Of a stretch of 64,000 nt of DNA, positions 45,637-56,413 are shown piece by piece. This stretch comes from Gambelia wislizenii (Eukaryota > Chordata > Lepidosauria > Squamata > Crotaphytidae). How positions within the stretch are numbered: position 1 is the first letter of the stretch; each line of letters opens with the position of its first letter. A model generated the notes under the pieces. It did not search any database. It was not told the origin of the DNA and saw only the letters and a program-made list of their open reading frames with translations. The DNA lies in contig JAUMIR010000004.1 in the NCBI GenBank assembly GCA_030847615.1, positions 76,353,001 through 76,417,000 of the forward strand, written 5' to 3'. Position numbers and translations under genes: made by a program.

Positions 45637-46934
45637 AAATGAAAACAAACACCAGGTCTAAGGACTTTATCAGACAAGCATCTAAAAACGCTGTAATTCC
45701 GCAAGTGAGGAAAGCGGAAACATAGTGGCATTATAACACTTACTTTCTCACATCGCAGTGATCACATGAGAAAACTGCCATGGAATTATCGCATGCCCAC
45801 CACCAGCACTTTAAGAATGGGAGTTTACCTCCGTGATTTAGCATGGGCGAGATTTTGGCAGTTCTCACGAGAAGATGCAAGTGTCCTTAAAACTCCAAAA
45901 ACGCCTTAATTAACAAAATAAATGTACACACAAGCATTGAAACAAACATAAAAATGGGAAAGTTCATAAAAAGAGCATCCTGTCGATCATCTTCATGTTA
46001 TCACCCAGAAGTTTTCTCAGTGGCAAAAGGGAGAGGAGAAAGAGGACTGCCCATTCATGCTGTAATCTCATGATTACAGTGGGACGTGATTTCACACACC
46101 TTCAACACCACGAAAAAACCTATTTTGAAGATCTATTGATGGGTTAACCGATCAATTAAAACTGATGCCTTATTTGCAGCTGGAGCACAGATTGGCCATG
46201 GGTGTGGGATGATGTCATCCAGTAATGGGACTTGTTTGCGCTACCATGACATCACAATTGTGTGCAATTTTTGCCACATCTGATGGTATCCTCAGTAATT
46301 AAGAACCATAAATATACACATTTTTAAGGCAGTGCTCTCATTTGAGATTGTTCCCCAACACCCTCAGAATGGGAGAAGAGGGTCTAGACCGTGAGATCTG
46401 GAAACCACACACACACACACACTAAAGTGTTCTTCATGCAGATCCTCCTGCTCCCATTAAAATGTCAGATGATAGGGGGAAATAATCTTTACTCCACAAC
46501 AGTTTATCAGCAAGCAAAAAAAAAAAAAAAAAAGTTAGCTTATACAGAAATGACTCATGGACAACCCAATGAAGCAATAGTTTCAGGGATTTAAATACAT
46601 CTCTGTATATAAAGGGCAGAACAGACTATGACAGGCAAGATCCCTCGCCACATTTGTTCCGCAAAAATATACAAACATAATTCAGAACTATGGTTTTAAA
46701 ATGCCCCCTCCAAAACATTTCTGCACTGTTTCTGAAGTCTCACTTGAGTAAACACATTTCTCAAGGGCTACAAACAATACATACTTCTGGAATAAATCTT
46801 CTGCAAGAATGTCTTGTAAAACAATTTTATCAGCACCGTTGGCTGAGCTGATTAGTAGACTAACATGGCCATCTCTTTGAAAACTACTGTCCAAATGGGG
46901 ACAGTTGGAGGATATGGCAGAGACAGAAAAAGTT
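45637..46934. other. No gene recognised
   Basis: Contains (CA)n at 46,408-46,423 and an A18 run at 46,516-46,533. The stretch 45,660-46,130 with repeated 'tgagaaa/tttctca' and 'tgatta/taatca' motifs may be an eroded MITE but no ends were found. Confidence 0.4.
46516..46533. repeat. Poly(A) tract
   Basis: Eighteen uninterrupted A bases. No retroposon body could be recognised immediately upstream. Confidence 0.95.
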
Positions 46935-47030
46935 ATATTTTTGGACCCCAACTCCTAGAATCTGGCTGTCAGCATGGGGCAGTGGCTATGCTGAATATGT
47001 AATTCTGGGAGTTCTGGTCTAAGAAGGAAA
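46935..47030. repeat. Foldback hAT-like MITE remnant
   Basis: 'ggaccccaactcctagaatc', 'tggctatgctgaatatgtaa' and 'ttctgggagttctggtct' follow the arm-loop-arm order of the family at 3.57 and 24.77 kb. Confidence 0.5.
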
Positions 47031-47194
47031 CTTTCACACTCTGGGCAGATCACACAAGGTCAGTCCTTATATGAATACAATAGATCTCTGCTGCTAAGGG
47101 CTGCATGTCTGGATTCAGTAATACATATCCATAACTGTACCTTTGTTAATAAAAAAAATCTGCTGCAAGCTCTTTCTAGTTTAATGTTAAGCGC

Positions 47195-47425
47195 TGATTT
47201 TAGCATTCAAAAATGCTTATCCTCACTCCCCTCCATTGTTTATCTCTTCTAACATGATGTTAATTTTCTGAGGACAGAACCGAAAAATCAGGGGCTTTAA
47301 AATGGCCAGAGTGATAACGCAAGCAAGCTCTCTAGCTGGCAGCATTTTTGCATGATTGAAAACCAATAGCTAATTCAGCTGAATTATATTCACCATAAAT
47401 TGCATCTAGAGACACACCGACAACA
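47195..47425. promoter_or_regulatory. Candidate conserved non-coding element
   Basis: Repeat-free, with clusters of TAAT/ATTA-like cores, a 'gcatttttgcatgattg' octamer-like stretch (47,341-47,357) and 'aaaaccaatagctaattcag'. There is no coding frame. As with 37.9 kb this is judged on texture only. Confidence 0.3.
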
Positions 47426-48236
47426 AGCCAAAGGACTGGTGACCACTCAGCCCTTTTAAACACCCAGTTCATGGCAGTCTAAGGTAGCAAAGAGTCAAAA
47501 GGATTCCCAACTTTCCTTCCCCCTACAAATACCAGCCTACTGGTTGACACAGAGTACATACATCTTAAACAAACACTTGGCTGGGCTGTTTATCTCCACA
47601 GCCTTTAAACAAACTTTTTCAAAGGTTTCTGCTGATATGAGAGATTTACTGAAAACCATTCACCCTTCTTAAAAGCCTCTCAGTTTATGCTGCTATGGGC
47701 GAAATGAATACCATTTTTGCCTGGAGTTTTCTGTCTTTTGACCACATGTTTATCCTAGGAGCCGCCACAGACTTTGATAGGAAAGCAACAGGGGCACAAA
47801 TCTTTATGAGAAAAAATATAAAATAAATCCAGAAACTGGGCGTGCAGGAGGGATGACTATAGAGTTTAGTTCTAGTTAGTTTTACACACAACATGTCTGC
47901 TTCTTGGCTGCAGTATCCCATGCTGTAATCCCACAACTTGCATTATTCCAGTCAAGTTATTCATCCTGCCAATTGACTCAGACATCTCCAGATTTACATT
48001 ACACATCTTGTATCAAACATGAGCTCTTGCCAACACAGAAAATTTGCACTGGTTTTAGTAAAACTAATTTAAAAGTCAGTTTAGTTCAAACAGCCAAAGC
48101 AACCCTTGCACTCCAGAAAACTCTCTGCCATTTGCAAATGGTTTAGGCCTTCTGATTTTTAATCAGTAACTGTACCTTTGACCAAGCTTTTGATGATCCA
48201 TATCCCTGGATGGATACATATTTGAATCTCAATAAT
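47426..48236. other. No gene recognised
   Basis: No coding or repeat structure recognised before the L2 tail at 48,237. Confidence 0.5.
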
Positions 48237-48479
48237 GACAATAATAATAAAATTTATTTGTATCCCGCCCCTCTACAAAATGCAATCAGGGCAGCTTACA
48301 GCATTTAAAATATACATATAAAACCCTCCATCCCATCCACCCCTTAAAATACAATTAAATAATTAAACATTTAAAAATACTTAATAAATACTAAAAAAAA
48401 AAAAACCCCCAACACAATAAAATAACTGGATAGGGATCAGACTAATAAGATTTTTTCTCTGATGGCTGGGTATCTATTC

Positions 48480-49082
48480 AGGAAAGGCCTGCCAGAAGAG
48501 ATCTGTCTTAAGAGCTTTTTAAAAGCTATTCAGGGTGGCAATGTGATGGATCTCATCTGGCAGGCCGTTCCATAATCTGGGAGCAATAGCTGAAAAGGTC
48601 CTCTGGGAGGTCGAGGAAAGCCTAGTTTTTAAAGGTTGCAGCAGATTCCTCCCACAGGACCTGAGTGCCCAGGGAGGATTATATGGAAGGAGGCGGTCCT
48701 GAAGATAAGTTGGACCCAAGCCATTTAGGGCTTTAAAGGTGATAACCAATACCTTGTACTGAGCCCGGAAACTAATGGGCAGCCAGTGAAGTGATCTTAA
48801 GATCAGTGTTATATGGTCTCTTCTAGATGTACCCGAGACCAGTCTGGCTGCCATATTCTGTACTAGTTTAAGTTTCCGGACCAAGCATGAGGGTAGCCCC
48901 ATGTAGAGTGCATTACAGACATCAAGACGGGAGGCTACCAGAGCATGTACCATGGTCTCAAGGTCCCTGACTTCCAAGAAAGGGTACAGCTGGCGGATCA
49001 GCCGATGCTGATAACAGGCACTCCTGACTGTTGCATTTACCTGATTTGTCATCTGGAGCAACGAGTCCAGGAGTACCCCCAA
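48480..49082 (-). pseudogene. L2 C-terminal domain
   Basis: 'MGVLLDSLLQMTNQVNATVRSACYQ', 'LVASRLDVCNALYMGLP', 'LVQNMAARLVSGTSRRDHIT', 'LHWLPISFRAQYKVLVITFKALNG', 'GPTYLQDRLLPY' and 'RTFSAIAPRLWNGLPDEI' follow the order found after the reverse transcriptase in L2 proteins. About 187 residues are open; a short continuation reaches about 48,480. Confidence 0.9.
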
Positions 49083-49162
49083 ACTGCAAACACAGTCCCT
49101 AGAGGAGAGTGTGACCCCATCCAGGACTGGAGGTTACATCCTAATACCTGGGTGCGTGGCTG

Positions 49163-50396
49163 CTACGTGAGACCCTCCATTTTGTTTGGATTCAGCTTCA
49201 ATTTGTCTTCCCTCATCCAGTCCATTGCTGCCCTAAGACAATCATTGAGAGAACAGACACCATCTGAAGTCAGAGCCAAAAACCGAGACATGGAGAAATA
49301 TATCTGGGTGTCATCAGCATACTGATAACACCCCACCCCATGCCTCCAGATGATCTCTCCCAGCGGCTTCATATATATATATTGAATAGCATCGGAGACA
49401 GGATGGTGCCTTGTGGGACACCACAATTAAGTTCTTTCCCTGCAGAGCAACTGTTCCCGAGCATCACCCTCTGGAATCTACTCGAGAGGAAGGAGCAGAA
49501 CCACTGCAACACAGTGCCTCCGATTCCTAACCTTCTCAGGCAATCCAAGAGGATGTCATGATCTATTGTTTCAAAAGCCACTGAGACATCCAGTAACACC
49601 AACAGGGTCACATTACCTCTGTTGATGTTCAGGCGAAGGTCATCAGCTAAGGCAACCATGGCCGTCTCAACTCCAAATCCCATCCTAAAGCCAGTTTGAA
49701 ATGGATCTAGATAATCAGTTTCTTCCAAGACAGCTTGGAGTTGAAGAGCAACCACCCTCTCGATCATCTTGCTCAAAAAAAGTTAAAAAAAGAGACTGGC
49801 CTGTAGTTCTTCATATCCAGAGGGTCAAGGGAAGGTCTTTTTAGGAGCGGTCTAACTGCTGCTTCCTTCAAGCAAAATGGAACATGACCTTTCCTAAGGA
49901 ATGTGTTGTTGATGTCCCTGAGGAACATCCTCAAGGCATCACCCCTCCTGGACGGCCAGTCACGAAGGACAAAGGTCAAGAGGGCAGGTAGTCTTCCTCA
50001 CTCTACCAAGGAGCTTGTCCACACATCAGTACTTACAGATTGAAACTGATCCAGTATAACCTCATCAACGGAGTTACTGGACATCTCGTCAACTGAATCT
50101 GCTCCAACCCCGGTGTCCAAATAGGCTCTTATCTGAGAGGTTTTATCTGCAAAGAAGTTGTTAAATGCATCACAGCAGGCTGTTGTCAGGTTTAGCAATG
50201 AGTTCTGCACAGATGGAAACTGTGTCAATTCCCTCACCACCCTAAACAGCTCTGCTGGGCGACACTCTGCAGACACAATGTGTGCAGAAGAGAAGGATTT
50301 CCTCCCTGCATGTATTGCCTCTCTATAGGAACGAAGAAATTTCCTATGACGAGTCTTGTCAGACAAGAGCCGAGTTTTTCACCAGACACACTCTAG
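49163..50396 (-). pseudogene. L2 reverse transcriptase domain
   Basis: After an interdomain linker (50,366-49,998, 'RPAELFRVVRELTQ') the RT blocks are spread over frames: 'LKEAAVRPLLKRPSLDPLDMKNYRPVS' near 49,790-49,880, 'MSKMIERVVALQLQ' near 49,735, 'LLVLLDVSVAFETIDHDILL' near 49,560-49,620 (first aspartate), 'GVPQGTILSPMLFNIY' near 49,380-49,430, and 'CYQYADDTQIYFSM' near 49,290-49,330 (YADD catalytic pair). Frame changes near 49,775 and 49,370 break it. All key residues are visible. Confidence 0.9.
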
Positions 50397-51520
50397 TCAT
50401 TGTCCAACCTGCTTCAACTTCCTAAGTTCTTCAGTATACCATGGATGGCGATTAGAAGCGGGTTGGAGAGGACGTTTGGGAGCGATCATGTTGATAGCCT
50501 TGGTAAGGTTGGCGTTCCAGGTATTGACCAAGGCTTCGACAGAATCACTGGTGTTACCAACCAATGAACCCTCTAAGGCTTTCTGGAATCCAATTGGTCC
50601 CATTAGCCTTCGAGGGTGGACCATTCTAATAGGTCCTCCACCCCCAACAGGATGGACTGTCACTCTGAGTTCAGCCTTGATCAGGAAGTGATCCGTCCAT
50701 GACAATGTGGTGGTTTTAGCCACCTCCGCCCATGGATATTCCTGTTCCGTACTAAAGACCACATTGAGGGTATGACCCACACAACGAGTGGGCCCGTTGA
50801 CCAATTGGAATAGGCCCGTGTTTGTCATGGACTCCGTGAACTCCCGAGCCGCATCTGATAGATTTGACAAGCTGGTCTCAAGTGGGATGTTGAAGTTGCC
50901 CAGAACTAACAGTCTGGGCAACTCCAGCAGCAACTCTGAGACCAGTTGTGTTAGCTCAGTTAGGGAGTCTGTTAGACAATGGGGTGGACGGTATACTAAC
51001 AGAATCTCCAGACTCTCCCTGGTCTTCAGGCTCAGGTACATACACTCAAAGGGGACCGTTTTCTGGACAGGTATCCTGGTCAAGGTAAGGTTATTTTTAT
51101 GAACCAGAGCCACTCCACCCCCTCGCCCACTTACCCTTACCTGCTCACTGACAGAGTATCCACCTGGCAGGGCCTGCACCCAAGTTATGGCACTATCCTC
51201 TCCCAGCCAGGTCTCAGTGAAGCAAGCCAGGTCAGCGTCCTCTTCCAAAAGAAGATCATAGATAATGTGGGTCTTGTTTTTTACCGACCTGGCATTGCAA
51301 AGGAGCAAGGTAAGGTTCTGTGGCATGGTTGGTATGCTCTCTGATCCATTTTGGGGAACAGAGTGAATTGAAGGTGGGATAGCTTTCAGACATCTATCCT
51401 GCCTTCCTTTGTAACAAACTTTCACTCTGTTTCCGCCATACCTTCTGTTCCCCTGCACAACCTCAATTCTTGCTCCCAGATCATGCCCGGCCACGTATAC
51501 TTGTCCCTTAGTCTGAAGAT
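50397..51520 (-). pseudogene. L2 endonuclease domain
   Basis: This apurinic-type endonuclease nicks target DNA. About 365 residues are open down to 50,397; the frame continues upstream of its first GTG codon ('ELEDLQTKGQVYVAGHD'), with no ATG visible. Motifs: 'LLLCNARSVKNK' (N-terminal asparagine), 'ACFTETWL' (catalytic glutamate), 'VYRPP', 'VLGNFNIP' where relatives have GDFNIP, so the catalytic aspartate is replaced by asparagine, and 'LSWTDHFLI' (closing D-H pair). After 'HPWYTEELRKLK' the frame is lost near 50,400. Probably inactive because of the D-to-N change and downstream shifts. Confidence 0.88.
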
Positions 51521-51532
51521 CTTCCAGTTCTT

Positions 51533-51915
51533 AAGGCTTCTGGGGGAGGGAGTGGCAAGGAGCCCTGTTGGAAAGACTCACTCCCCTTTCCAGCTGGAGG
51601 TCCCAAGCAGAAGGCAGTGTTTTAAGGCTTCTGGGGGAGGGAGTGGAGGTCCCAAGCAGAAGGCAGTGTTTTAAGGCTTCTGGGGGAGGGAGTGGCGTGG
51701 AGCCCCTTCCCAGCCAAGGTCCTGACACTCAGCAAGCAGCAGTTGTTAAAGCTTCAGGGTGGAAGAAGGAGGTGTGGCTCCCAGTTGAAAGCTCACCCTT
51801 CCCAACCAAGATGTTGACACTCAGCAAGCAGCAGTTGTTATAGCTTCAGGGTGGAAGAAAGGGGCGTGGCTCCCAGTTGAAAAACTCACCCTTCCCAACT
51901 AAGGTCTTGACACTT
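51533..51915 (-). repeat. Tandem 5' monomers of the L2 element
   Basis: Five units start near 51,533, 51,624, 51,673, 51,748 and 51,840 on the plus strand; full ones are about 91-92 bp, two are shortened to about 49 and 75 bp. Unit text opens 'aa(a/g)gcttc(t/a)ggg(g/t)g' and closes 'cagcagttgtt' or 'gaaggcagtgttt'. The array lies at the 5' end of the element, where L1s of rodents have promoter monomers. A promoter role is inference. Confidence 0.8.
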
Positions 51916-51973
51916 AATCTTTGCTTAATCCTGTCATTTTGACATTCTAGATTGGGATACATTTAGCCTCCTG

Positions 51974-52075
51974 GGTTGTTATTTTTAATAATAGGTTTGT
52001 ATGAATCTGCTGTCCCAAATCTTTGGCACGGAGGTGCCCTTGGCATCAGTAGTGAGCATGAATGTATGTAGATTG
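51974..52075 (+). repeat. Direct repeat, copy 1 (about 100 bp)
   Basis: 'ataggtttgtatgaatctgc', 'tgtcccaaatctttggcacg', 'gaggtgcccttggcatcagt', 'gagcatgaatgtatgtagat' matches 52,558-52,660 at about 90%. Flanking sequence differs, so this is a repeated segment or a local duplication 584 bp apart. Family not recognised. Confidence 0.85.
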
Positions 52076-52557
52076 GCAGATTGTATGGGTTTTAAATAGA
52101 AGGTTTACAATTTAGAAATTATTCTGTTTCTGGATCTGTTTCTGCATTCACTTCTGACTATTCTTATTTCCCTCAAGGTTTTACTGTTACCTTCCCCTCA
52201 GGGTGCTCTCCCAATCCCTGTTTTCTGTAAACTTCTGTAGATCTCCTCATAGGACAATTGTGCCAGATGAACTGGGAACTGGTCTTATCTTTCACAGCAG
52301 GCCAACCTGCTGTCACAGTCTCTCTCAGCTGTCTCCCATCTCCCATCAGTTGTCATATTCAAAATTCTTAATATCATAATATTATCCCAAGCAGAGAACA
52401 GGACAGAAAATATGTCAGATCTAAGGATACGACATGATTTTTAACAAGGCATCTCACAACTTGATGTTCATCACAGACAGGGACAAATTGCTTTCTGAAA
52501 CATAATTCATTTCAACTGATTTGGGGTGAAAGGGTGGAGTTTCTGAATCTCTATGGT

Positions 52558-52660
52558 TGTTATTATTTTAAATGATAGGTTTGTATGAATCTGCTGTCCC
52601 ATATCTTTGGCATGGAGGTGCCCTTAGCGTTAATAGTGCGCATGAATGTATGTAGATTTA
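52558..52660 (+). repeat. Direct repeat, copy 2 (about 100 bp)
   Basis: Partner of 51,974-52,075 in the same orientation. The two could be the long terminal repeats of a very small element or products of one duplication; the 480 bp between them has no coding frame. Confidence 0.85.
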
Positions 52661-52933
52661 AAAACTTGGAACAAATAACTACAAATATGATGGGGGGAGA
52701 TATACAACCAAGTGGTTTCTGTGTTTTGTGTTCAGGCGGTCCCAAAGTTGAGGGTAAAGAATGTTGGACTCTGTGGAGAAATGGCTGGATTTCATAAGAC
52801 AACTGTGTGTATTCATTTCAACTCAAAGAATGTGTACTAAGCACTTCTCCCAATAGGAATGAGACTTTCAATTGCGGTCATCTTTAGAACAGAGTTTGGA
52901 AAAATTCATTATGGGATTACTATTTACACTCCC

Positions 52934-53000
52934 CCCCAACCAGCATGCCTAGTGGCTGTATTGGCTGGGGGATTTTATAGTCCAAAATGAACTTGTCTAG
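52934..53000. repeat. Foldback hAT-like MITE remnant
   Basis: 'ccagcatgcctagtggctgt', 'attggctgggggattttata', 'gtcc' corresponds to the second arm of the family at 3.57 kb. Confidence 0.45.
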
Positions 53001-53097
53001 ACTCAATTTAGAAGACACCTACTCTATCTTCTGCTGCCAAGAGAGGTGTGATTGTTAGGGACACTGGGAAGCAGTGGGGAGATGTTGGTAGCACTTT

Positions 53098-53362
53098 GGG
53101 CCCTTTCACGCTGCACAGTTATAGTACTGTTTCTTGGAGGTAGTAGCAACACCTTTAGCCCCTTTCACACTAGACGGTTATAACACTATGATTCCACTTT
53201 AGCTGCCTTGGCAACATCCTATAGAATCCTGGGGTCTGTATTTTGGTGAGGGAGTAGAGCTCTCTGGCTGAGAATTCTAAATATCCCTCCCGGGATTCCA
53301 TAGAATGTTGCCATGACTGTTAAAGTGGAATTTTAACGTAGGGAGAAAGGGCTCCTCAGTTA
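53098..53362. mobile_element. hAT-like foldback MITE with a partly repeated end
   Basis: The main copy runs from 'cccctttcacactagacggt' (53,159) through 'atgattccactttagctgcc' to 'catgactgttaaagtggaat' and 'gagaaagggctcc'; arms are inverted around 'agagctctctggctgag'. A second, shorter version of the left end ('gccctttcacgctgcacagt') lies at 53,100, so the terminus occurs twice. Same family as 13,482-13,682. Confidence 0.7.
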
Positions 53363-53364
53363 TA

Positions 53365-53380
53365 ACACACACACACACAC
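53365..53380. repeat. (AC)n microsatellite
   Basis: Eight AC units beside the MITE end. Confidence 0.9.
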
Positions 53381-53504
53381 GAAAGAGCTGAAGCTAGCAC
53401 CTTCTTTTTTAATTTTTAGGCAAGCACCTGACAATTTTACTTCATCAGGCCTTTAAGTGTAGTTTGCAAGCTTATAGCTTTGTGGGGGTTTTAAAATTTG
53501 GTTT

Positions 53505-53622
53505 TACCTTTGCTCTCCTTTTTAATTATGTTGAGATTCAGGGGCTGTAAACCCCCTTGAGGGCATTTTTAGGGTTGAAAGGCAGTCTAGAAATAGCTAT
53601 ATAAATGTAAATAAATTTTCAT
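53505..53622 (+). repeat. L2/CR1-like LINE tail
   Basis: 'ggctgtaaacccccttgagg', 'gttgaaaggcagtctagaaa' and 'tatataaatgtaaataaatt' is a LINE 3' end of the L2-like type, 5'-truncated. Confidence 0.6.
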
Positions 53623-55043
53623 TCCATATACACCACCAACCTATAGTCCCATCTCCTGCTCCTGCTTTATTCTCACTTTTACTTTAGTGGGCAACTGCAG
53701 CACACCAAACAGCATCACCCTCGCCCCATTTTTTTCCTTTCAGCCCTTGAGGCTATGATCCTAGAATCTAGGGATATTGGTAACAAGAGGATCTCATAAG
53801 ACAGTTATACATACAAAATAACCAGGGCTGAAATTCAAGCCTGTTTATGAACAAATGGTTTATTTGGATGCTCAGCATTTACATGTAACCCGGGAGGAGA
53901 GTAAAGGTCAGAATAGAAAATGCTGGTGTTTATTTATACAGGAGAGCTTTGTGAACAACATGTTTTTGGTGAGACTTTGGAAACAGTGACAACCCAGCCC
54001 ATAAGGGTTGTTAAACCTGTTAGACTCATGCGTTCTAATGCATGCAATTGACAAAAGCAAACAGCAAGACACACAAACCCGCATTTTTTGTCTTTGTGTA
54101 CATAATGAAAGGCACACACATTATTTCCACACAAACAACACACCTACCCACCAAACAACCCATTAAAATCAAGCCTTTTCCTAACTGCAAGCCTGCAAGA
54201 TATTTCTATTTCTTTGACAGCATTATGCTGAATCTGAACAAAATGATCTCTGAAAATGTGAAGTTTTAGAATTATGAGGGATTGTGTTTCTGACATGTGA
54301 TGTTTTGTGTGTGTATTTGTATTTGTGCCCATCTGATTTTTTAAGTATTTGAACATTCCAAAGGGAGCGCTTTAAAAGCCTTATCCTTTTCCATTTTAAA
54401 GAAAAGAACTGGGCACTCAGTCCTACTGACTCTTCCACCAGGGACTCTACATACTGTCTTCCCCTAAGGAAAAAGCACTAATGAAAGAAATGCCACCCAA
54501 GAAGCACAAAGCATGTGCGAAATTCAGACTTGTCTCTCCATATCTCCGCCTTCCTACAAGAGACCTTTCCACAACTAGACTATGTGGAAAATTTCCCCAC
54601 TGAAGTCCCCCAAAGAAGGTCTTGGTTCATCCAAGTCCCCTACCTCACCCCACACACTCTCCAGCAATGGCAGAAGCAAGAGCAAAGCCATGTGGAGAGG
54701 AGAAAGAAAAAGAGGTAACCCTCCCAATTTCCCATAGTGACCTGCACTGTATTACACATGCAAGTGAAAGAAAGGCAGGAGGAAAACAACCCAATATACA
54801 TTTCCCGCCTCTCCTGCTACCCCACTTAGGGCTCATCTACGTGGACCAGAATGCACTGGCTACACCCTGGTGTATTCTGGCCCTGGATCAGGCCTGTTGC
54901 CCCTCTGTTACCTGCATGAAATGGGATGGGGTCTTCATGGACACATCTCCCCATCTCTGCAGCTGCTGCTGTCTGCATCACACTCTCCAAAGCCAGGCAG
55001 GAGGCCCGCAGCACCTAATCAAGGCCCTTGCATATGACCAGCC
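53623..55043. other. No gene recognised
   Basis: Several overlapping frames near 54,500-55,040 have no family motif. No repeat ends seen. Confidence 0.45.
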
Positions 55044-55046
55044 TTA

Positions 55047-55377
55047 GGAGATTTTCAGACATGCCAAAATCCCTGTTTGCCGCGCGAGCAGCCTCCCGAA
55101 ACTGCTGCGCGGCAAGGGTCTTCTTCGGACGACGCTGTGCCTCTGGCGAAACCGTCCGTGTCACTTCCGTGAAGCTTGGGACGGCTCCGCGCAATATTTC
55201 AATCACGGAGGCTGCCCGTGCTTGAAATATTGCGCGGAGCCGTCCCAAGCTTCACGGAAGTGACACGGACGGTTTCGCCAGAGGCACAGCGTCGTCCGAA
55301 GAAGACCCTTGCCGCGCAGCAGTTTCGGGAGGCTGCTCGCGCGGCAAACAGGGATTTTGGCATGTCTGAAAATGTCC
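55047..55377. mobile_element. Near-perfect CpG-rich palindromic MITE
   Basis: Arms 55,047-55,202 and 55,222-55,377 (156 bp each) are complementary except for a single base (position 4). The 19-bp loop itself can pair CACGG with CCGTG. TTA lies on both sides (55,044-55,046 and 55,378-55,380), a 3-bp target site as in PIF/Harbinger elements. Terminal GGAGATTTTCAGACATGCC matches the element 430 bp downstream. Each arm keeps about 16 CpG sites. Open frames on both strands reflect the high GC and symmetry. Confidence 0.95.
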
Positions 55378-55493
55378 TTAGTCACATGCAGCGGGCATCC
55401 TTCCTTTGTCATGTGGATTGCAGGCCTCCAAGACAGGGACAAGATGGGGTAAATAGCCAGTCTAGACAAGGCCTTAGTAAAGGGCAAATAAAT

Positions 55494-55622
55494 CATAGAA
55501 TCATAGAGTTGGAAGAAACCACAAGGGCCATCCAATCCAACCCCCTGAAGCATGCCTGACAGATGGCCATCCAGTCTCTGTTTAAAAACTTCCAAAGAAG
55601 GAGATTCCATCACACTCAGAGG
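55494..55622 (-). repeat. CR1 LINE 3' end
   Basis: 'aatcatagaatcatagagtt', 'ggaagaaaccacaagggcca', 'tccaatccaacccc', then 'gccatccagtctctgtttaa' and 'tccaaagaaggagattcc'. Aligns with 8,028-8,165, same orientation. Confidence 0.9.
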
Positions 55623-55809
55623 CAAGAAGAAAGATGGTCATTTTTAAGGGGTGGATGCTGACTTAGGGCAGAAATAAACTGGCTTGATTCTCCCAAGCCC
55701 TTGATTTGGCTTGGAATTTCTTGGTATTTACCTCCATTTTTTTTCTGGAAAATTTGGCAAATCCACACACATTTTACTATGTAAGCAATAAACAGAGTCT
55801 TAACATTGA

Positions 55810-56413
55810 GGAGATTATCAGACACTGTAAATATGGCATGACAATGACGTCAGGAGATCACGAAAGGGCTTTCCTTTCAGATGATGTTGTCTCTGAGTTA
55901 ACATGCTCCTGTGCTGGTTCTGTTCCGCCATCACTCCTTTTAATTCACAGGCTATGTCATGAATAGATCGCCTGTTCCGTTCCTGTCACAGAATGACAGA
56001 TGAGTGAAAAGGTGCCCTGTATGCTGGCACGATGCCAGCATCACTGGGAGGTCCGTTCGAGAACACTTCTAGGTGCGATCGGGACATCCAGGTAAGTACC
56101 CTCCCCAGGTTACTTGGTATTTTTTAAGTGTGTTTTTGTGCTTGCTGTCATTTTTTAACTTGTATTTTACTTTTTATTTTTGAATTTCCTGCACACTTGT
56201 CCTCTCATGAGAACGGCCCAGAATTTGAAACCAGGAAGTAAATGCAGCTCTGAAGAGCTGCATTCACTCCTGGGCTGCTGAGGGGGAGGGAGCATCACGC
56301 GATCAAGGTAGGTGTAAAACTGTTCATTATTGTTCCGGGACGGGGTTGGGAGGGGGTCAGGAGAGGAGATAGTGAGATGGGGACGCTATTTTTGTCCCTG
56401 TCTGAAAATCTCC
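55810..56413. mobile_element. Harbinger-like MITE, complete (604 bp)
   Basis: Termini GGAGATTATCAGACA (55,810) and, complemented, GGAGATTTTCAGACA (56,413) with TGA on both sides (55,807-55,809 and 56,414-56,416). The middle contains an AGCTCT-centred small hairpin (56,250-56,270) also found in the 1.2-kb relative. No transposase frame. Confidence 0.85.

Larger units (their letters stand above)
48237..51915 (-). mobile_element. L2-type LINE, nearly full length, with 5' tandem monomers
   Basis: From 5' to 3' on the minus strand: tandem monomers (51,915-51,533), endonuclease (51,494-50,397), linker, reverse transcriptase (49,976-49,163), C-terminal domain (49,082-48,480), and a 3' end with 'ctgattgcattttgtagagg' and '(g)ggatacaaataaatttt' then (ATT)n at about 48,237. 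Length about 3.7 kb. The coding part has frameshifts but long blocks remain open, so the copy is moderately young. No target duplication was found. Clade L2 (not CR1) is judged from the protein motifs and tail. Confidence 0.88.

Noticed and set aside
55015..55625. Arginine/alanine-rich frames across the 55-kb palindrome
   Set aside because: GC-rich palindrome arms lack stops; no family motif and the same peptide appears on both strands.
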